Shown here: positions 7,217 through 15,172 of the stretch, in pieces
How the letters are laid out: each line of letters starts with the position of its first letter
Position numbering within the stretch: position 1 is the stretch's first letter
NCBI GenBank assembly: GCA_035525055.1
Contig: DATLEZ010000121.1
Location: 1 to 37,326 of the forward strand
From: DATEEG01 sp035525055
GTDB lineage: Bacteria > Actinomycetota > Acidimicrobiia > Spongiisociales > ZC4RG35
Length of the DNA: 37,326 nucleotides
Direction: 5' to 3'
The notes under the pieces: model-generated
Seen by the model: the letters and a program-made list of their open reading frames with translations, nothing else
The model's database searches: none
Told to the model about the DNA's origin: nothing
Translations under genes and position numbers: made by a program

Positions 7217-9142
7217 GTGGACACAATTAGCGCGCCAGCAGCCGCCGACCCAACCTTCAACGACCAGCCCCCCGAGCAATCACCATCCGACCGACAAGTA
7301 ATCGACAGGATCGTTATCCGCTTCGCCGGTGACTCCGGTGATGGCATGCAAGTGGCAGGCGGGCGTTTCACTGACGCTTCCGCCTACTTCGGGAACGACC
7401 TTTCGACTCTCCCGTCGTTTCCGGCCGAGATCCGAGCACCCGCCGGCACCCTGCCGGGGGTTTCGTCGTTCCAGGTCCAGATCGCCGACTTCGACATCCT
7501 CACCGCCGGCGACGCTCCCGACTGCTTGATCGCGATGAACCCGGCGGCTCTCAAGGCCAATCTTCATGACCTGAGACCGGGCGGCACTCTCGTCGTCAAT
7601 ACCGAAGCATTCGATGAGCGCAACCTGAACAAAGCCGGCTACAAGGACAACCCGCTCGAGACCGAGCTGGTTGCACCATTCCGGATTATCGAGGCGCCGA
7701 TGGACACGCTCACCAAGGAAGCCGTCAAGGACAGCGGGGTCAGCGGTCGCGACGTCCTTCGCTCCAAGAACTTTTTCGCCCTTGGACTCCTGGCGTGGCT
7801 CTTCACTCGTCCGATGGAACCAACCATCGAGTGGGTCCAGCAGAAGTTCGCCAAGAAGCCCGAGGTGGCCGCAGCCAACATCGCCGCCTTCAAGGCTGGT
7901 TGGAACTTCGGGTTCACCACCGAGGCGGCGAAGACCACCTTTGAAGTCCGACCTGCGGTCCTCCCCCCCGGTGTGTACACCAACGTCACCGGCAACACCG
8001 CTCTCGCCTGGGGCCTGATTGCCGCCGCCCAGTGCGCCAAGCTCTCGCTGTTCTACGGGACCTATCCAATTACTCCGGCCTCCGACATCCTTCACGAGCT
8101 GTCGATGCACAAGAACTTCGGGGTGCGCACATTCCAGGCCGAGGACGAGATCGCTGCCATCGGGTCTGTGATTGGTGCGTCCTTCGCCGGCAACCTCGGG
8201 GTCACCGGAACGTCTGGTCCAGGGGTGGCATTGAAGAGTGAGGCATTGTCACTCGCCGTCACGACCGAGCTTCCGTTGATCCTGGTCGATGTTCAGCGGG
8301 CCGGGCCCTCGACCGGGATGCCGACCAAAGTCGAGCAGTCGGACCTTCTGATGGCGCTGTTCGGGCGACATGGCGAAGCACCGCTGCCGGTGATCGCGAT
8401 CCCGACGCCTTCGGAGGCATTTGAGCTGACGATCGAAGCGGTCCGGATCGCTCTCAAGTACATGACCCCCGTGATCCTGATGTCCGACAATCACGTCGCC
8501 AACAGCTCGGAGCCCTGGAAGCTGCCCGATGTCGAGAGTCTCCCTGACATCTCGGTTCCCTTTGCCACCGCGCTCAACGGCCGAAGCGCCGACGGGGCTG
8601 GCCACTTCCTCCCGTACCTTCGGGACCTCGAGACATTCGCCCGGCCATGGGCCATCCCCGGCACTCCGGGTTTAGAGCATCGGATCGGCGGCATTGAGAA
8701 GGAAGCGGTGACCGGCAATGTCTCCTACGACCCGGGCAACCATCAGTTGATGACGGACAGCCGAGCCTGGAAGATCGCAAACATCGCCAACGACATACCT
8801 GAGCTCAGCGTCAACGCAGATGACGGTGCCGAGATCCTGATTCTGGGTTGGGGTTCGACGTTCGGCGCCATCAAGGCAGCCGCCAATCGGCTCCGGGCCA
8901 AGAACAAGAAGGTCGCCATCGCCCACCTGCGCTACCTCAACCCGTTCCCGAGGAACCTCGGCGACGTGGTGCGGGCGTATCCACACGTCCTTGTGCCGGA
9001 GCTCAACAACGGTCAACTGGTCAAGTTGATCAGGGCCGACTTCCTGGTGGATGCCAAAGGTCTCAACAAGGTTCAAGGTGAGCCCTTCAAGGTCGCCGAA
9101 ATCGAGGAAGCCGTGTTGGAAATGATGGAGAAGTTGCAATGA
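7217..9142 (+). CDS. korA: 2-oxoacid:ferredoxin oxidoreductase, fused gamma-alpha subunit (KorA type)
   Basis: This 641-residue subunit belongs to the 2-oxoglutarate/2-oxoacid:ferredoxin oxidoreductases, which decarboxylate a 2-oxoacid to its CoA thioester and reduce ferredoxin. The N-terminal gamma domain (about 30-215) starts with RIVIRFAGDSGDGMQVAGG. The alpha, pyrimidine-binding domain follows from about residue 235 with GTYPITPASDILHEL, EDEIAAIG, GTSGPGVALKSEA and DVQRAGPSTGMPTKVEQSDL. This gamma-alpha fusion is the usual form in actinobacterial and other aerobic KorA proteins. 2-Oxoglutarate is the likeliest substrate in an aerobe, but pyruvate cannot be excluded by eye. The GTG start is in a region without a clear ribosome site. 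The stop overlaps the korB start in an ATGA, as expected for a two-subunit enzyme. Confidence 0.92.
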   Translation: MDTISAPAAADPTFNDQPPEQSPSDRQVIDRIVIRFAGDSGDGMQVAGGRFTDASAYFGNDLSTLPSFPAEIRAPAGTLPGVSSFQVQIADFDILTAGDAPDCLIAMNPAALKANLHDLRPGGTLVVNTEAFDERNLNKAGYKDNPLETELVAPFRIIEAPMDTLTKEAVKDSGVSGRDVLRSKNFFALGLLAWLFTRPMEPTIEWVQQKFAKKPEVAAANIAAFKAGWNFGFTTEAAKTTFEVRPAVLPPGVYTNVTGNTALAWGLIAAAQCAKLSLFYGTYPITPASDILHELSMHKNFGVRTFQAEDEIAAIGSVIGASFAGNLGVTGTSGPGVALKSEALSLAVTTELPLILVDVQRAGPSTGMPTKVEQSDLLMALFGRHGEAPLPVIAIPTPSEAFELTIEAVRIALKYMTPVILMSDNHVANSSEPWKLPDVESLPDISVPFATALNGRSADGAGHFLPYLRDLETFARPWAIPGTPGLEHRIGGIEKEAVTGNVSYDPGNHQLMTDSRAWKIANIANDIPELSVNADDGAEILILGWGSTFGAIKAAANRLRAKNKKVAIAHLRYLNPFPRNLGDVVRAYPHVLVPELNNGQLVKLIRADFLVDAKGLNKVQGEPFKVAEIEEAVLEMMEKLQ

Positions 9143-10152
9143 CCGCCCCGACTTACAGCCGCTCCGACTTTCAGACCGATCAAGAAGTTCGCTGGTGTCC
9201 TGGATGTGGTGACTACACGATCCTGGCCGCGGTCCAGGGATTCATGGCGACCATGGGGGTGGCCCGAGAGAAGATCGTTTTCGTCTCGGGCATCGGCTGC
9301 TCATCGCGCTTTCCCTACTACATGAACACCTATGGGATGCACTCCATCCACGGCCGGGCGCCGGCCATCGCCTCGGGGATCGCCGCCACCCGGCCCGACC
9401 TTTCTGTGTGGGTGGTCACTGGAGACGGAGATGCGCTGTCGATCGGCGGCAACCACCTGATCCACTCTCTCCGCCGAAACTTCAACCTGAAGATCCTGCT
9501 TTTCAACAACCAGATCTACGGTCTGACCAAGGGTCAATACTCCCCCACCTCGGAAGTCGGCAAGCAGACCAAGTCGACGCCCATGGGATCGGTTGACTAT
9601 CCCTTCAACCCGATCAGTCTTGCGATCGGAGCCGAGTCGTCGTTCGTGGCCAGAACCATTGACATGGACCGGACCCATACGACCGAGATTCTCCAGGCGG
9701 CCTACGACCATCAGGGCACCGCATTCATCGAGATCTACCAGAACTGCAACGTCTTCAACGACAAGGCCTTCATTCAGTTGACCGGCAAGGAAGAGAAGGC
9801 GGTCAATCGAATTGACCTCGTCCATGGCAAGCCAATCACCTTTGGCCCGGCCGGCGACAAGGCCGTGATCTTCGAAGACGGGCGGGCGCAGGTCGTCGAC
9901 ACCGCCAGCGTCGACCCTGCCCGCATCCTGGTCCATGACCAGAACCGGGTTGACCCGACGGTCGCATTCGCCCTCTCGAGGTTGTCACACGGACCGTACG
10001 GTCCAACTCCAATGGGCATCTTCCGCAACGTGGCTCGACCCACCTACGAGAGCGGGATGGGCCAGCAATTGATAGACGCCCAGGCCAAGAGAGGGCCTGG
10101 GGATCTCGCCAAGCTGATCAGGTCGGCCGGCACCTGGGAAGTCAACAACTGA
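9139..10152 (+). CDS. korB: 2-oxoacid:ferredoxin oxidoreductase, beta subunit (KorB type)
   Basis: This 337-residue subunit carries the thiamine-diphosphate and iron-sulfur parts of the KorAB enzyme. RWCPGCGDYTIL (Cys20 and Cys23) supplies two cluster cysteines, and GIGCSSRFPYY adds a third. The ThDP motif begins with GDGDAL (from residue 95) and ends at LLFNNQIYGLTKGQ. The later ENCNVF-like segment (IYQNCNVFND) carries the further conserved Cys of this family. Length fits KorB proteins. Its start overlaps the korA stop by four bases. Together the two genes would make an alpha2-beta2-type cytoplasmic complex that feeds electrons to ferredoxin, useful in aerobic TCA-cycle variants. No ferredoxin gene is in the window. 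Short tandem repeats follow the stop codon. Confidence 0.92.
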   Translation: MTAPTYSRSDFQTDQEVRWCPGCGDYTILAAVQGFMATMGVAREKIVFVSGIGCSSRFPYYMNTYGMHSIHGRAPAIASGIAATRPDLSVWVVTGDGDALSIGGNHLIHSLRRNFNLKILLFNNQIYGLTKGQYSPTSEVGKQTKSTPMGSVDYPFNPISLAIGAESSFVARTIDMDRTHTTEILQAAYDHQGTAFIEIYQNCNVFNDKAFIQLTGKEEKAVNRIDLVHGKPITFGPAGDKAVIFEDGRAQVVDTASVDPARILVHDQNRVDPTVAFALSRLSHGPYGPTPMGIFRNVARPTYESGMGQQLIDAQAKRGPGDLAKLIRSAGTWEVNN

Positions 10153-10154
10153 TC

Positions 10155-10196
10155 TCATCGGCCTGAGCCGATCGGCCTGAGCTGATCGGCCTGGCA
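10155..10196 (+). repeat. three tandem 14-base units after korB
   Basis: TCATCGGCCTGAGC, CGATCGGCCTGAGC and TGATCGGCCTGGCA follow one another directly, beginning two bases past the korB stop. The shared core is ATCGGCCTG. No hairpin potential or known protein site was recognised. Confidence 0.7.
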
Positions 10197-10214
10197 GACA
10201 ACCGACAGCAGCCG

Positions 10215-10273
10215 GAAACGGGCCTGAAACACGGCCGTACCACGGCGAAACATTTCAGTAACCGGAGCGAAAC
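10215..10273 (+). promoter_or_regulatory. GlnR-type nitrogen-control box array upstream of amt
   Basis: GAAAC at 10247-10251, GTAAC at 10258-10262 and GAAAC at 10269-10273 are spaced by exactly six bases each, matching the actinobacterial GlnR consensus of alternating gTnAC and GaAAC half-sites with six-base gaps. A weaker CGTAC at 10236-10240 completes a four-half-site box. Two more GAAAC words at 10215-10219 and 10226-10230 continue the 11-base rhythm upstream. The array lies 68 bases before the amt start, where a nitrogen-limitation activator would act. The glnR gene is not in the window. Confidence 0.7.
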
Positions 10274-10340
10274 CGCTCCTCCCTACCTTGCCGCGCGTGT
10301 CCGGACTTCGGGCTGGTCGAAGAAACGGGAAGGACGTGAA

Positions 10341-11735
10341 ATGAGGTTGTTTAGAGCCTGGCTCCGCCAACGGCGGCTATGGGTGGCGCTGGTCCTGCTG
10401 TTGATAGGCATGATTCCAGCAGGGTTGGCTTCGGCACAAGAGGTCTCCCTGGATGAACTGAGCGAAGGGGTGAGCACCGCCATCACCGGTGTCAACTATG
10501 TCTGGGTGATGGTCGCCGGCATCCTGGTTTTCCTCATGCAGGCGGGCTTCGCGCTGCTGGAAGCCGGTTCTACCCGGATGCGAAACGCCGGATCGGTCTT
10601 CATGAAGAACCTGATGGACTTCTGCATGTGCGGCCTCGCCTTTTGGGCCTTCGGCTTCGCATTGATGTTCGGCGGATCTGGCTTCGCACCGGGTCTCGAC
10701 TCCGGCAACAGCTTCTTCGGGCTATCCGGTTTCTTCCTGTCGGGAGAGGCGGGCGGCACTGACACTGCCCTGCTGTGGTTCTTCCAGATGGTCTTCGCCG
10801 CGACCGCGGCAACGATCGTTTCTGGAGCGCTGGCGGAGCGCACCCGCCTCGATGCGTACATGGCCTACTCGTTCCTGATCTCAGCCATCGTCTATCCGAT
10901 TTACGGCCACTGGGTCTGGGGGGGCGGCTGGCTGGCAGAACTCGGTGCCTGGGACTTTGCCGGTTCGGGAGTCGTGCACACCGTCGGTGGAGTGGCGGCG
11001 CTGGTCGGCGCCAAGATGGTTGGGCCTCGCAAGGGCAAGTTCGACGCCGCCGGAAAGGCCCAGACCATACGCGGCCACAACATGGGATACGTCGTGTTGG
11101 GCACGATGATCCTGTTCGTTGGGTGGTTCGGCTTCAACCCCGGATCAACCCTGGCCGGAACAGAGCCACAGATCTCGATTATCGCGGTCAACACATTCCT
11201 GGCCGGCATCGCCGGGGGGGTGGTGGCCTACTACGTCCGACTGGTCAAGACGGGTCGTGCCGACATCGGTGCCACCTGCTCAGGGATCATCGCGGGACTG
11301 GTTGCCATCACGGCACCCTGTGCATTCGTCGACTACTGGGCGGCCGTGGTCATCGGCGGGATCGCAGGTGTCCTGGTCATCTGGGGAGCCGGCTTCATCG
11401 AGAACGTTCTGAAGGTCGACGACCCGGTCTGGGCAGTGGCCTGCCACGGCGTCAACGGTGTCTGGGGGCTGATTGCCCTCGGCATCTTCGCCAACGGCGA
11501 GTTTCTGGAGGTCGGTGGCCTCATCGTCGGAAACACCGAAACCTTCGTCGCTCAACTGATCTCAGTCGTGGCCGTCGTGGCCTGGACCGCTATTACCTCG
11601 TTCATCATCTTCGGAGCGCTGAAAGCGACGATCGGGTTGCGGATCTCCGAGGCCGATGAGGAGGCCGGCGTAGACGCCAGCGAATTCACGAGCCCCGGTT
11701 ACGTCCTCGACGAGGCGATCGTTTCCCGGGTCTGA
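10341..11735 (+). CDS. amt: ammonium transporter (Amt/MEP family)
   Basis: This 464-residue inner-membrane channel takes up ammonium. A cleavable signal (through GLASAQ, about residues 1-32) precedes about eleven membrane helices. Family motifs seen are FALLEAGSTRMRN early, GALAERTRLDAY in the middle, HTVGGVAALVGA (first pore His) and ACHGVNGVWGLIALGIFANG (second pore His). The C-terminal tail is short (DEEAGVDASEFTSPGY), and GYVLDEA resembles the cytoplasmic tail that contacts PII proteins, although no glnK lies beside it. The ATG start follows AAGGA. The GlnR-type box upstream suggests induction under nitrogen limitation. A 32-residue membrane peptide is encoded 53 bases downstream and a strong hairpin after that, so the two probably form one transcript. 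Confidence 0.93.
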   Translation: MRLFRAWLRQRRLWVALVLLLIGMIPAGLASAQEVSLDELSEGVSTAITGVNYVWVMVAGILVFLMQAGFALLEAGSTRMRNAGSVFMKNLMDFCMCGLAFWAFGFALMFGGSGFAPGLDSGNSFFGLSGFFLSGEAGGTDTALLWFFQMVFAATAATIVSGALAERTRLDAYMAYSFLISAIVYPIYGHWVWGGGWLAELGAWDFAGSGVVHTVGGVAALVGAKMVGPRKGKFDAAGKAQTIRGHNMGYVVLGTMILFVGWFGFNPGSTLAGTEPQISIIAVNTFLAGIAGGVVAYYVRLVKTGRADIGATCSGIIAGLVAITAPCAFVDYWAAVVIGGIAGVLVIWGAGFIENVLKVDDPVWAVACHGVNGVWGLIALGIFANGEFLEVGGLIVGNTETFVAQLISVVAVVAWTAITSFIIFGALKATIGLRISEADEEAGVDASEFTSPGYVLDEAIVSRV

Positions 11736-11788
11736 GTCACCCTTTCCAACAGCAGACACTCCCACAGGTTTCAACGAAGGAGAAGAAA

Positions 11789-11887
11789 ATGGAAGGCGTA
11801 ATCGCAATCGGAGCATTCCTGCTCCTGTTCGGAGCGTTCGTCGTGCTGCCGACCAGGTTGATGAAGCGACAGGAGAAGGAGGACTGA
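11789..11887 (+). CDS. 32-residue single-helix membrane peptide downstream of amt
   Basis: This short reading frame was found by eye. The ATG is preceded by AAGGAG with six bases between, an excellent ribosome site. The product starts MEGVIAIGAFLLLFGAFVVL, a clean membrane helix, then has the charged tail PTRLMKRQEKED, so it would sit in the membrane with a positively charged cytoplasmic end. It lies 53 bases after the amt stop and 22 bases before a strong hairpin that closes the unit. The layout resembles other tiny subunits encoded beside transporters, such as KdpF, but no homology is claimed. A role as stabiliser or regulator of Amt is a guess from position. Confidence 0.7.
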   Translation: MEGVIAIGAFLLLFGAFVVLPTRLMKRQEKED

Positions 11888-11909
11888 GAGGTTCTCCGCA
11901 ATGAGCCGA

Positions 11910-11937
11910 GACGGGGGCCCCGACGTGGGCCCCCGTC
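11910..11937. terminator. GC-rich hairpin between convergent genes
   Basis: GACGGGGGCCC (11910-11920) and GGGCCCCCGTC (11927-11937) form a perfect 11-base-pair stem with a six-base loop. It lies between the end of the amt unit and the end of the leftward gnd-zwf-phosphatase operon, touching the latter's TAG stop. Its position suits a two-way terminator, although no long T-run follows on either strand. Confidence 0.75.
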
Positions 11938-12530
11938 TAATACGGAATCTCGTCAGCCCGCAGATCGCACAGCTCGTTCCAGCGAACAACGGCGGGGAAC
12001 TCCCGGTCCCAGCCAAGAACGCCGATGGCGGCGGTTTCGAAAATGAAGCCAGAACCGGCGATCGGCGCTAGTCGCAGCCACCGTGCCGCCAGGACCCTGA
12101 GGGCATGACTGTGTCCGAACAGAGCGACATCACCTTCCACCTCACGAGCCCTGGCGATCACCCGGTCCGCACGAATTGCCAGGTCGTCGAGGGTCTCACC
12201 GTTGTCGAGCGGGTGAGTCCAGATCGACCACTCGGGGATCCGTTGCCGAATCTCATTGGTGGTGAGACCCTCAAATTCGCCGTAGTCCCATTCGGACAAG
12301 TCGGGTTCAACTCCAGCCTGCTCACCGAGGCCGGCCAATTCGCAGGTAAGCCGGGCTCTGAGCAGAGGAGAGGTGAGAACCAATTCGAACCGGCGGTTGG
12401 CGATCATCTTCGCCAACGCTTCGCCTTGTCGCCGGCCCACCTCGGTCAATGAGAGGTCGGTTCGCCCGGTGTGCCGACCGACCGCGCTCCATTCCGTTTG
12501 GCCGTGGCGGATGACGAACAGGCGCCCCAC
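11937..12530 (-). CDS. histidine phosphatase (phosphoglycerate-mutase-like), third gene of the gnd-zwf operon
   Basis: This 197-residue cytoplasmic enzyme belongs to the histidine phosphatase superfamily. The phospho-accepting His is in FVIRHGQTEWS (RHG at residues 8-10), followed by RHTGRTDLSLTEVGRRQ, the SPLLRAR arginine segment, the acidic LSEWDYGEFEGLTTNEI motif and the second His in FGHSHALRVLAARW. These segments fit the phosphatase branch rather than a true glycolytic mutase. The HTGRTD and WDYGEFEG words recall sedoheptulose-1,7-bisphosphatases of the SHB17 type, but this is memory-based. The GTG start overlaps the zwf stop in TAGTG, so it is translated together with the pentose-phosphate genes, and a sugar-phosphate substrate is plausible. 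Other candidates are a broad acid phosphatase or a cobalamin-type phosphatase. Confidence 0.85.
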   Translation of the reverse strand: MGRLFVIRHGQTEWSAVGRHTGRTDLSLTEVGRRQGEALAKMIANRRFELVLTSPLLRARLTCELAGLGEQAGVEPDLSEWDYGEFEGLTTNEIRQRIPEWSIWTHPLDNGETLDDLAIRADRVIARAREVEGDVALFGHSHALRVLAARWLRLAPIAGSGFIFETAAIGVLGWDREFPAVVRWNELCDLRADEIPY

Positions 12531-13921
12531 TACTTCTCACCAAGTTCTTCACCGGCGTGCCAGTGGCGATCGGGGCCGACCAGGAACGAAGCCGAAGAGG
12601 GACCCCAGGATCCCCGCGGATAGACAAAGAGTTCACCGTCGGGGTTGAGCGCCGACCCGACGACTCGCCAGGCCTCCTCGACGGAATCCTGTCTGGCGAA
12701 GAGGCGCTGATCGCCGACGAGCGCATCCCACAGCAGCCGCTCGTAGGCCTCCGGACCTTCAATCCCCAATTCCTGCTCGGTTTGGACATCGAGATCGACT
12801 TCCTCGCTGACCAACTTTTCTCCGGGCAACTTGGCCTGGAGGCTGAGCCCGATCAGATAGTTGGGCTTCATACGGAAATGCAGAGTGTTGGCGTGAGGAG
12901 CCTTGTCGGTTCCGGCAAACAACATGCGTGGCGGCGCCTTGAATTCGACGACGGCCTCCGTCAGGGTTTGCTCGAGAGCCTTGCCAGCTCTGACGTAGAA
13001 CGGAACCCCCGCCCATCTCCACGAATCGATGTGGATCTGCATCGCCACGAAAGTCTCAACACGGGAGCCTGGTGCGACTCCACGTTCTTCTCTGTATCCC
13101 TGGTACTGCCCCCGGATCACCTCGCCCGGATCGAGGGCGCGCGTGGCCTTGAGGACTTTGGTCGTCTCATCCCGGAGGGCGTCGGTTTCGGCCGAGGCCG
13201 GGGGCTCCATGGCGAGCAGGCTCACTATGTGGAGGAGATGATTCTGGACCACATCACGCATCGCCCCGACGGTGTCGTAGAAGGAGCCCCGTCCTTCGAC
13301 ACCGAACGACTCGACCAGAGTGATCTGAACGTTGTCGATGTAATGGCGGTTCCACACAGGCTCGAGCAGGGCGTTGGCGAATCGAAACACGAGGAGGTTG
13401 AGAACGGGTTCCTTGCCGAGATAGTGGTCGATCCGGTAGATCCGATCCTCCGGGTAGTGCTCTTGCAAGAGCTTGTTCAGTTCGATGGCAGATGCCAGAT
13501 CCCGGCCGAAGGGTTTTTCGACCACCACCCGCCCGCGATCGAGGCCGACCCGGGAAAGCCCTGCGGCCACGACCGGAAACAGGGCCGGCGGAATCGCCAG
13601 ATAGGCGACCGGCATCGCAGCTCCGCCCACCTTGGTCCCGACCCTCTCGAACAGGTCCGGATCCTCGTAGCGCCCGGCGACGTAACAGAGTCTTCTCGCC
13701 AGCCGATCGAATACGTCGTCGTCGATCTTCTTCCCGGCGTCTTCCAGGGATTCCCGGGCCCGACGACGGAGGTCGTCATCGGACCATGGCGACGAAGCCA
13801 CACCGACAATCGGGATATCAAGGGCGCGCTTGGCAGCCAAATCGTATAAGGCGGGAAAGAGCCTTCGACGAGCCAGGTCCCCGGAAACCCCGAACAGGAC
13901 GAGCGCGTCGGCCTGCGTCAT
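12530..13921 (-). CDS. zwf: glucose-6-phosphate 1-dehydrogenase
   Basis: This 463-residue enzyme oxidises glucose-6-phosphate to 6-phosphogluconolactone, the entry step of the oxidative pentose phosphate pathway. The dinucleotide-binding N-terminus reads LVLFGVSGDLARRRLFPAL (residues 8-26). EKPFG is at 135-139 and the active-site signature RIDHYLGK at 163-170. The substrate-binding region around VQITLVESFGVEGRGSFYD and the C-terminal AYERLLWDAL also fit. Length is slightly short of the usual ~480-510. The ATG start overlaps the gnd stop in ATGA, and the stop overlaps the phosphatase start, so the three genes form one tightly coupled operon read gnd, zwf, phosphatase. No 6-phosphogluconolactonase gene lies beside them. 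Confidence 0.95.
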   Translation of the reverse strand: MTQADALVLFGVSGDLARRRLFPALYDLAAKRALDIPIVGVASSPWSDDDLRRRARESLEDAGKKIDDDVFDRLARRLCYVAGRYEDPDLFERVGTKVGGAAMPVAYLAIPPALFPVVAAGLSRVGLDRGRVVVEKPFGRDLASAIELNKLLQEHYPEDRIYRIDHYLGKEPVLNLLVFRFANALLEPVWNRHYIDNVQITLVESFGVEGRGSFYDTVGAMRDVVQNHLLHIVSLLAMEPPASAETDALRDETTKVLKATRALDPGEVIRGQYQGYREERGVAPGSRVETFVAMQIHIDSWRWAGVPFYVRAGKALEQTLTEAVVEFKAPPRMLFAGTDKAPHANTLHFRMKPNYLIGLSLQAKLPGEKLVSEEVDLDVQTEQELGIEGPEAYERLLWDALVGDQRLFARQDSVEEAWRVVGSALNPDGELFVYPRGSWGPSSASFLVGPDRHWHAGEELGEK

Positions 13922-14937
13922 CCGCCGGCGGGAGCCTCGGCGTGACCCCCGAACTGATGGCGCATGGCGCTCAATGCTCGGTCGGCGAAGTCGCCTTCGT
14001 CACGCGACGAGAACCGTTGCCAGAGGGCCGAGGCGATCACCTGGACCGGCACCCCCAGGTCGACCGCAGTCTGCACCGTCCAGCGCCCCTCCCCGGAGTC
14101 GGAGACGTGTCCCGTATAGCTCGTCAGTTCAGGATCGGCTCGCAAGGCGGCGGTGGTGAGATCCAGAAGCCACGAGGTGACAACGCTCCCCCGCCGCCAC
14201 AGTTCGGCAACAGCAGCGATGTCGAGGGCGAATCGATAGCGTTCCGGATCCTGCAGAGGGGCGGTCTCGGCATCGTTGCGTCGAGCGGCTCCCCCGAGGT
14301 TGGCCCGCTCGAGAATCGCCAGACCCTCGGCATACGCAGCCATGAGCCCGTACTCGATCCCGTTGTGGATCATCTTGACAAAATGCCCAGCCCCGGCCGG
14401 ACCACAGTGGAGGTACCCCTCCTCTCCAGGTTGAGGGGGACCTTCACGACCCGGCGTACGAGGCGCCGCCTCGATTCCCGGAGCAAGGGTTTGCCAGATT
14501 GGATCGAGCCTTGAAACGGTCGCTCCCTCCCCGCCGATCATCAGGCAGAAGCCGCGCTCAAGGCCGTGCACCCCCCCGCTGGTCCCGACATCGAGGTAGG
14601 TGATTCCGTCACCGGCCAGATCGTCGGCTCGACGGATGTCATGCTCGAAAAAGCTGTTCCCTCCATCGATGATGACGTCGCCCGAGGCCAGATGGGGCCG
14701 GAGAGAAGCGACGGTCGAGTCCACGAATGCGGCCGGGATCATGATCCAAACGACCCGGGGAGCGCCCAGGAGGGAGGCGAACTCCTCGATCGATCGAGCT
14801 CCGATCGCCCCCTGGCCGCTCAGTTCGTCAACAGCCGCCTGGTTGAGATCGAAGACAACACAGTCATGCCCGCCCGCCATTAGCCGTCGAACCAGATTCC
14901 CACCCATCCGCCCGAGGCCGACCATCCCGACTTGCAT
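13918..14937 (-). CDS. gnd: 6-phosphogluconate dehydrogenase, decarboxylating, short form
   Basis: This 339-residue enzyme converts 6-phosphogluconate to ribulose-5-phosphate and CO2. The Rossmann motif MVGLGRMGGNLVRRL begins at residue 5. The family's substrate-binding words DGGNSFF, LDVGTSGGVHGLERGFCLMIGG and GPAGAGHFVKMIHNGIEYG are all present, including the catalytic Lys and the His-Asn pair. The length marks the short YqeC/GndA type rather than the ~470-residue form; such short enzymes are often NAD-dependent, which is only an inference here. It is the first gene of the operon with zwf and the phosphatase. Upstream lies repeat copy C and then homogentisate dioxygenase on the same strand, so the promoter may sit inside or beside the repeat. 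Confidence 0.94.
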   Translation of the reverse strand: MQVGMVGLGRMGGNLVRRLMAGGHDCVVFDLNQAAVDELSGQGAIGARSIEEFASLLGAPRVVWIMIPAAFVDSTVASLRPHLASGDVIIDGGNSFFEHDIRRADDLAGDGITYLDVGTSGGVHGLERGFCLMIGGEGATVSRLDPIWQTLAPGIEAAPRTPGREGPPQPGEEGYLHCGPAGAGHFVKMIHNGIEYGLMAAYAEGLAILERANLGGAARRNDAETAPLQDPERYRFALDIAAVAELWRRGSVVTSWLLDLTTAALRADPELTSYTGHVSDSGEGRWTVQTAVDLGVPVQVIASALWQRFSSRDEGDFADRALSAMRHQFGGHAEAPAGG

Positions 14938-14995
14938 AAAAGGACCTTAGGGGGGCCGGTGGAAGGTAGGTGGTGGTGGATGAAGGCCAGCGGTA

Positions 14996-15145
14996 GCAGC
15001 GAAGAAGCAACGAAGGGCGAAGACCCCCTACCGGCGATGGGACCGCTCCCTGTAATTTGGCGGCTCGCTCCCGGCGAATTCGAAATTCGGTGTGACGTCC
15101 CCGGAACCCGGGAGTGTGGGGCCAGATTTCGTGAGAGCCGGGCTG
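14996..15145 (-). repeat. interspersed repeat copy C
   Basis: This is the minus-strand copy of the ~150-base element also found at 4336-4485 and 20286-20437. Read on the minus strand it contains ACGAAA(T)CTGG, CACACTCCCGGG, CCGAATT, GCGAGCCGCCAAATTAC and a final CTTCGCTGC, in the same order as the other copies but more diverged. It lies between hmgA and gnd. No clear direct repeat flanks it. GACTTCCGACTTCCG next to it (about 15149-15163) is a short tandem duplication. Confidence 0.7.
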
Positions 15146-15172
15146 TTCGACTTCCGACTTCCGCCTGGCTTC

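Noticed and set aside
10775..11659. 294-codon frame within amt
   Set aside because: Arg/Gly/His-rich translation with no membrane or domain signal. It is a shadow of the ammonium transporter.
12557..13849. 430-codon plus-strand frame opposite zwf
   Set aside because: It is a mirror frame of zwf, which has clear enzyme motifs on the minus strand.
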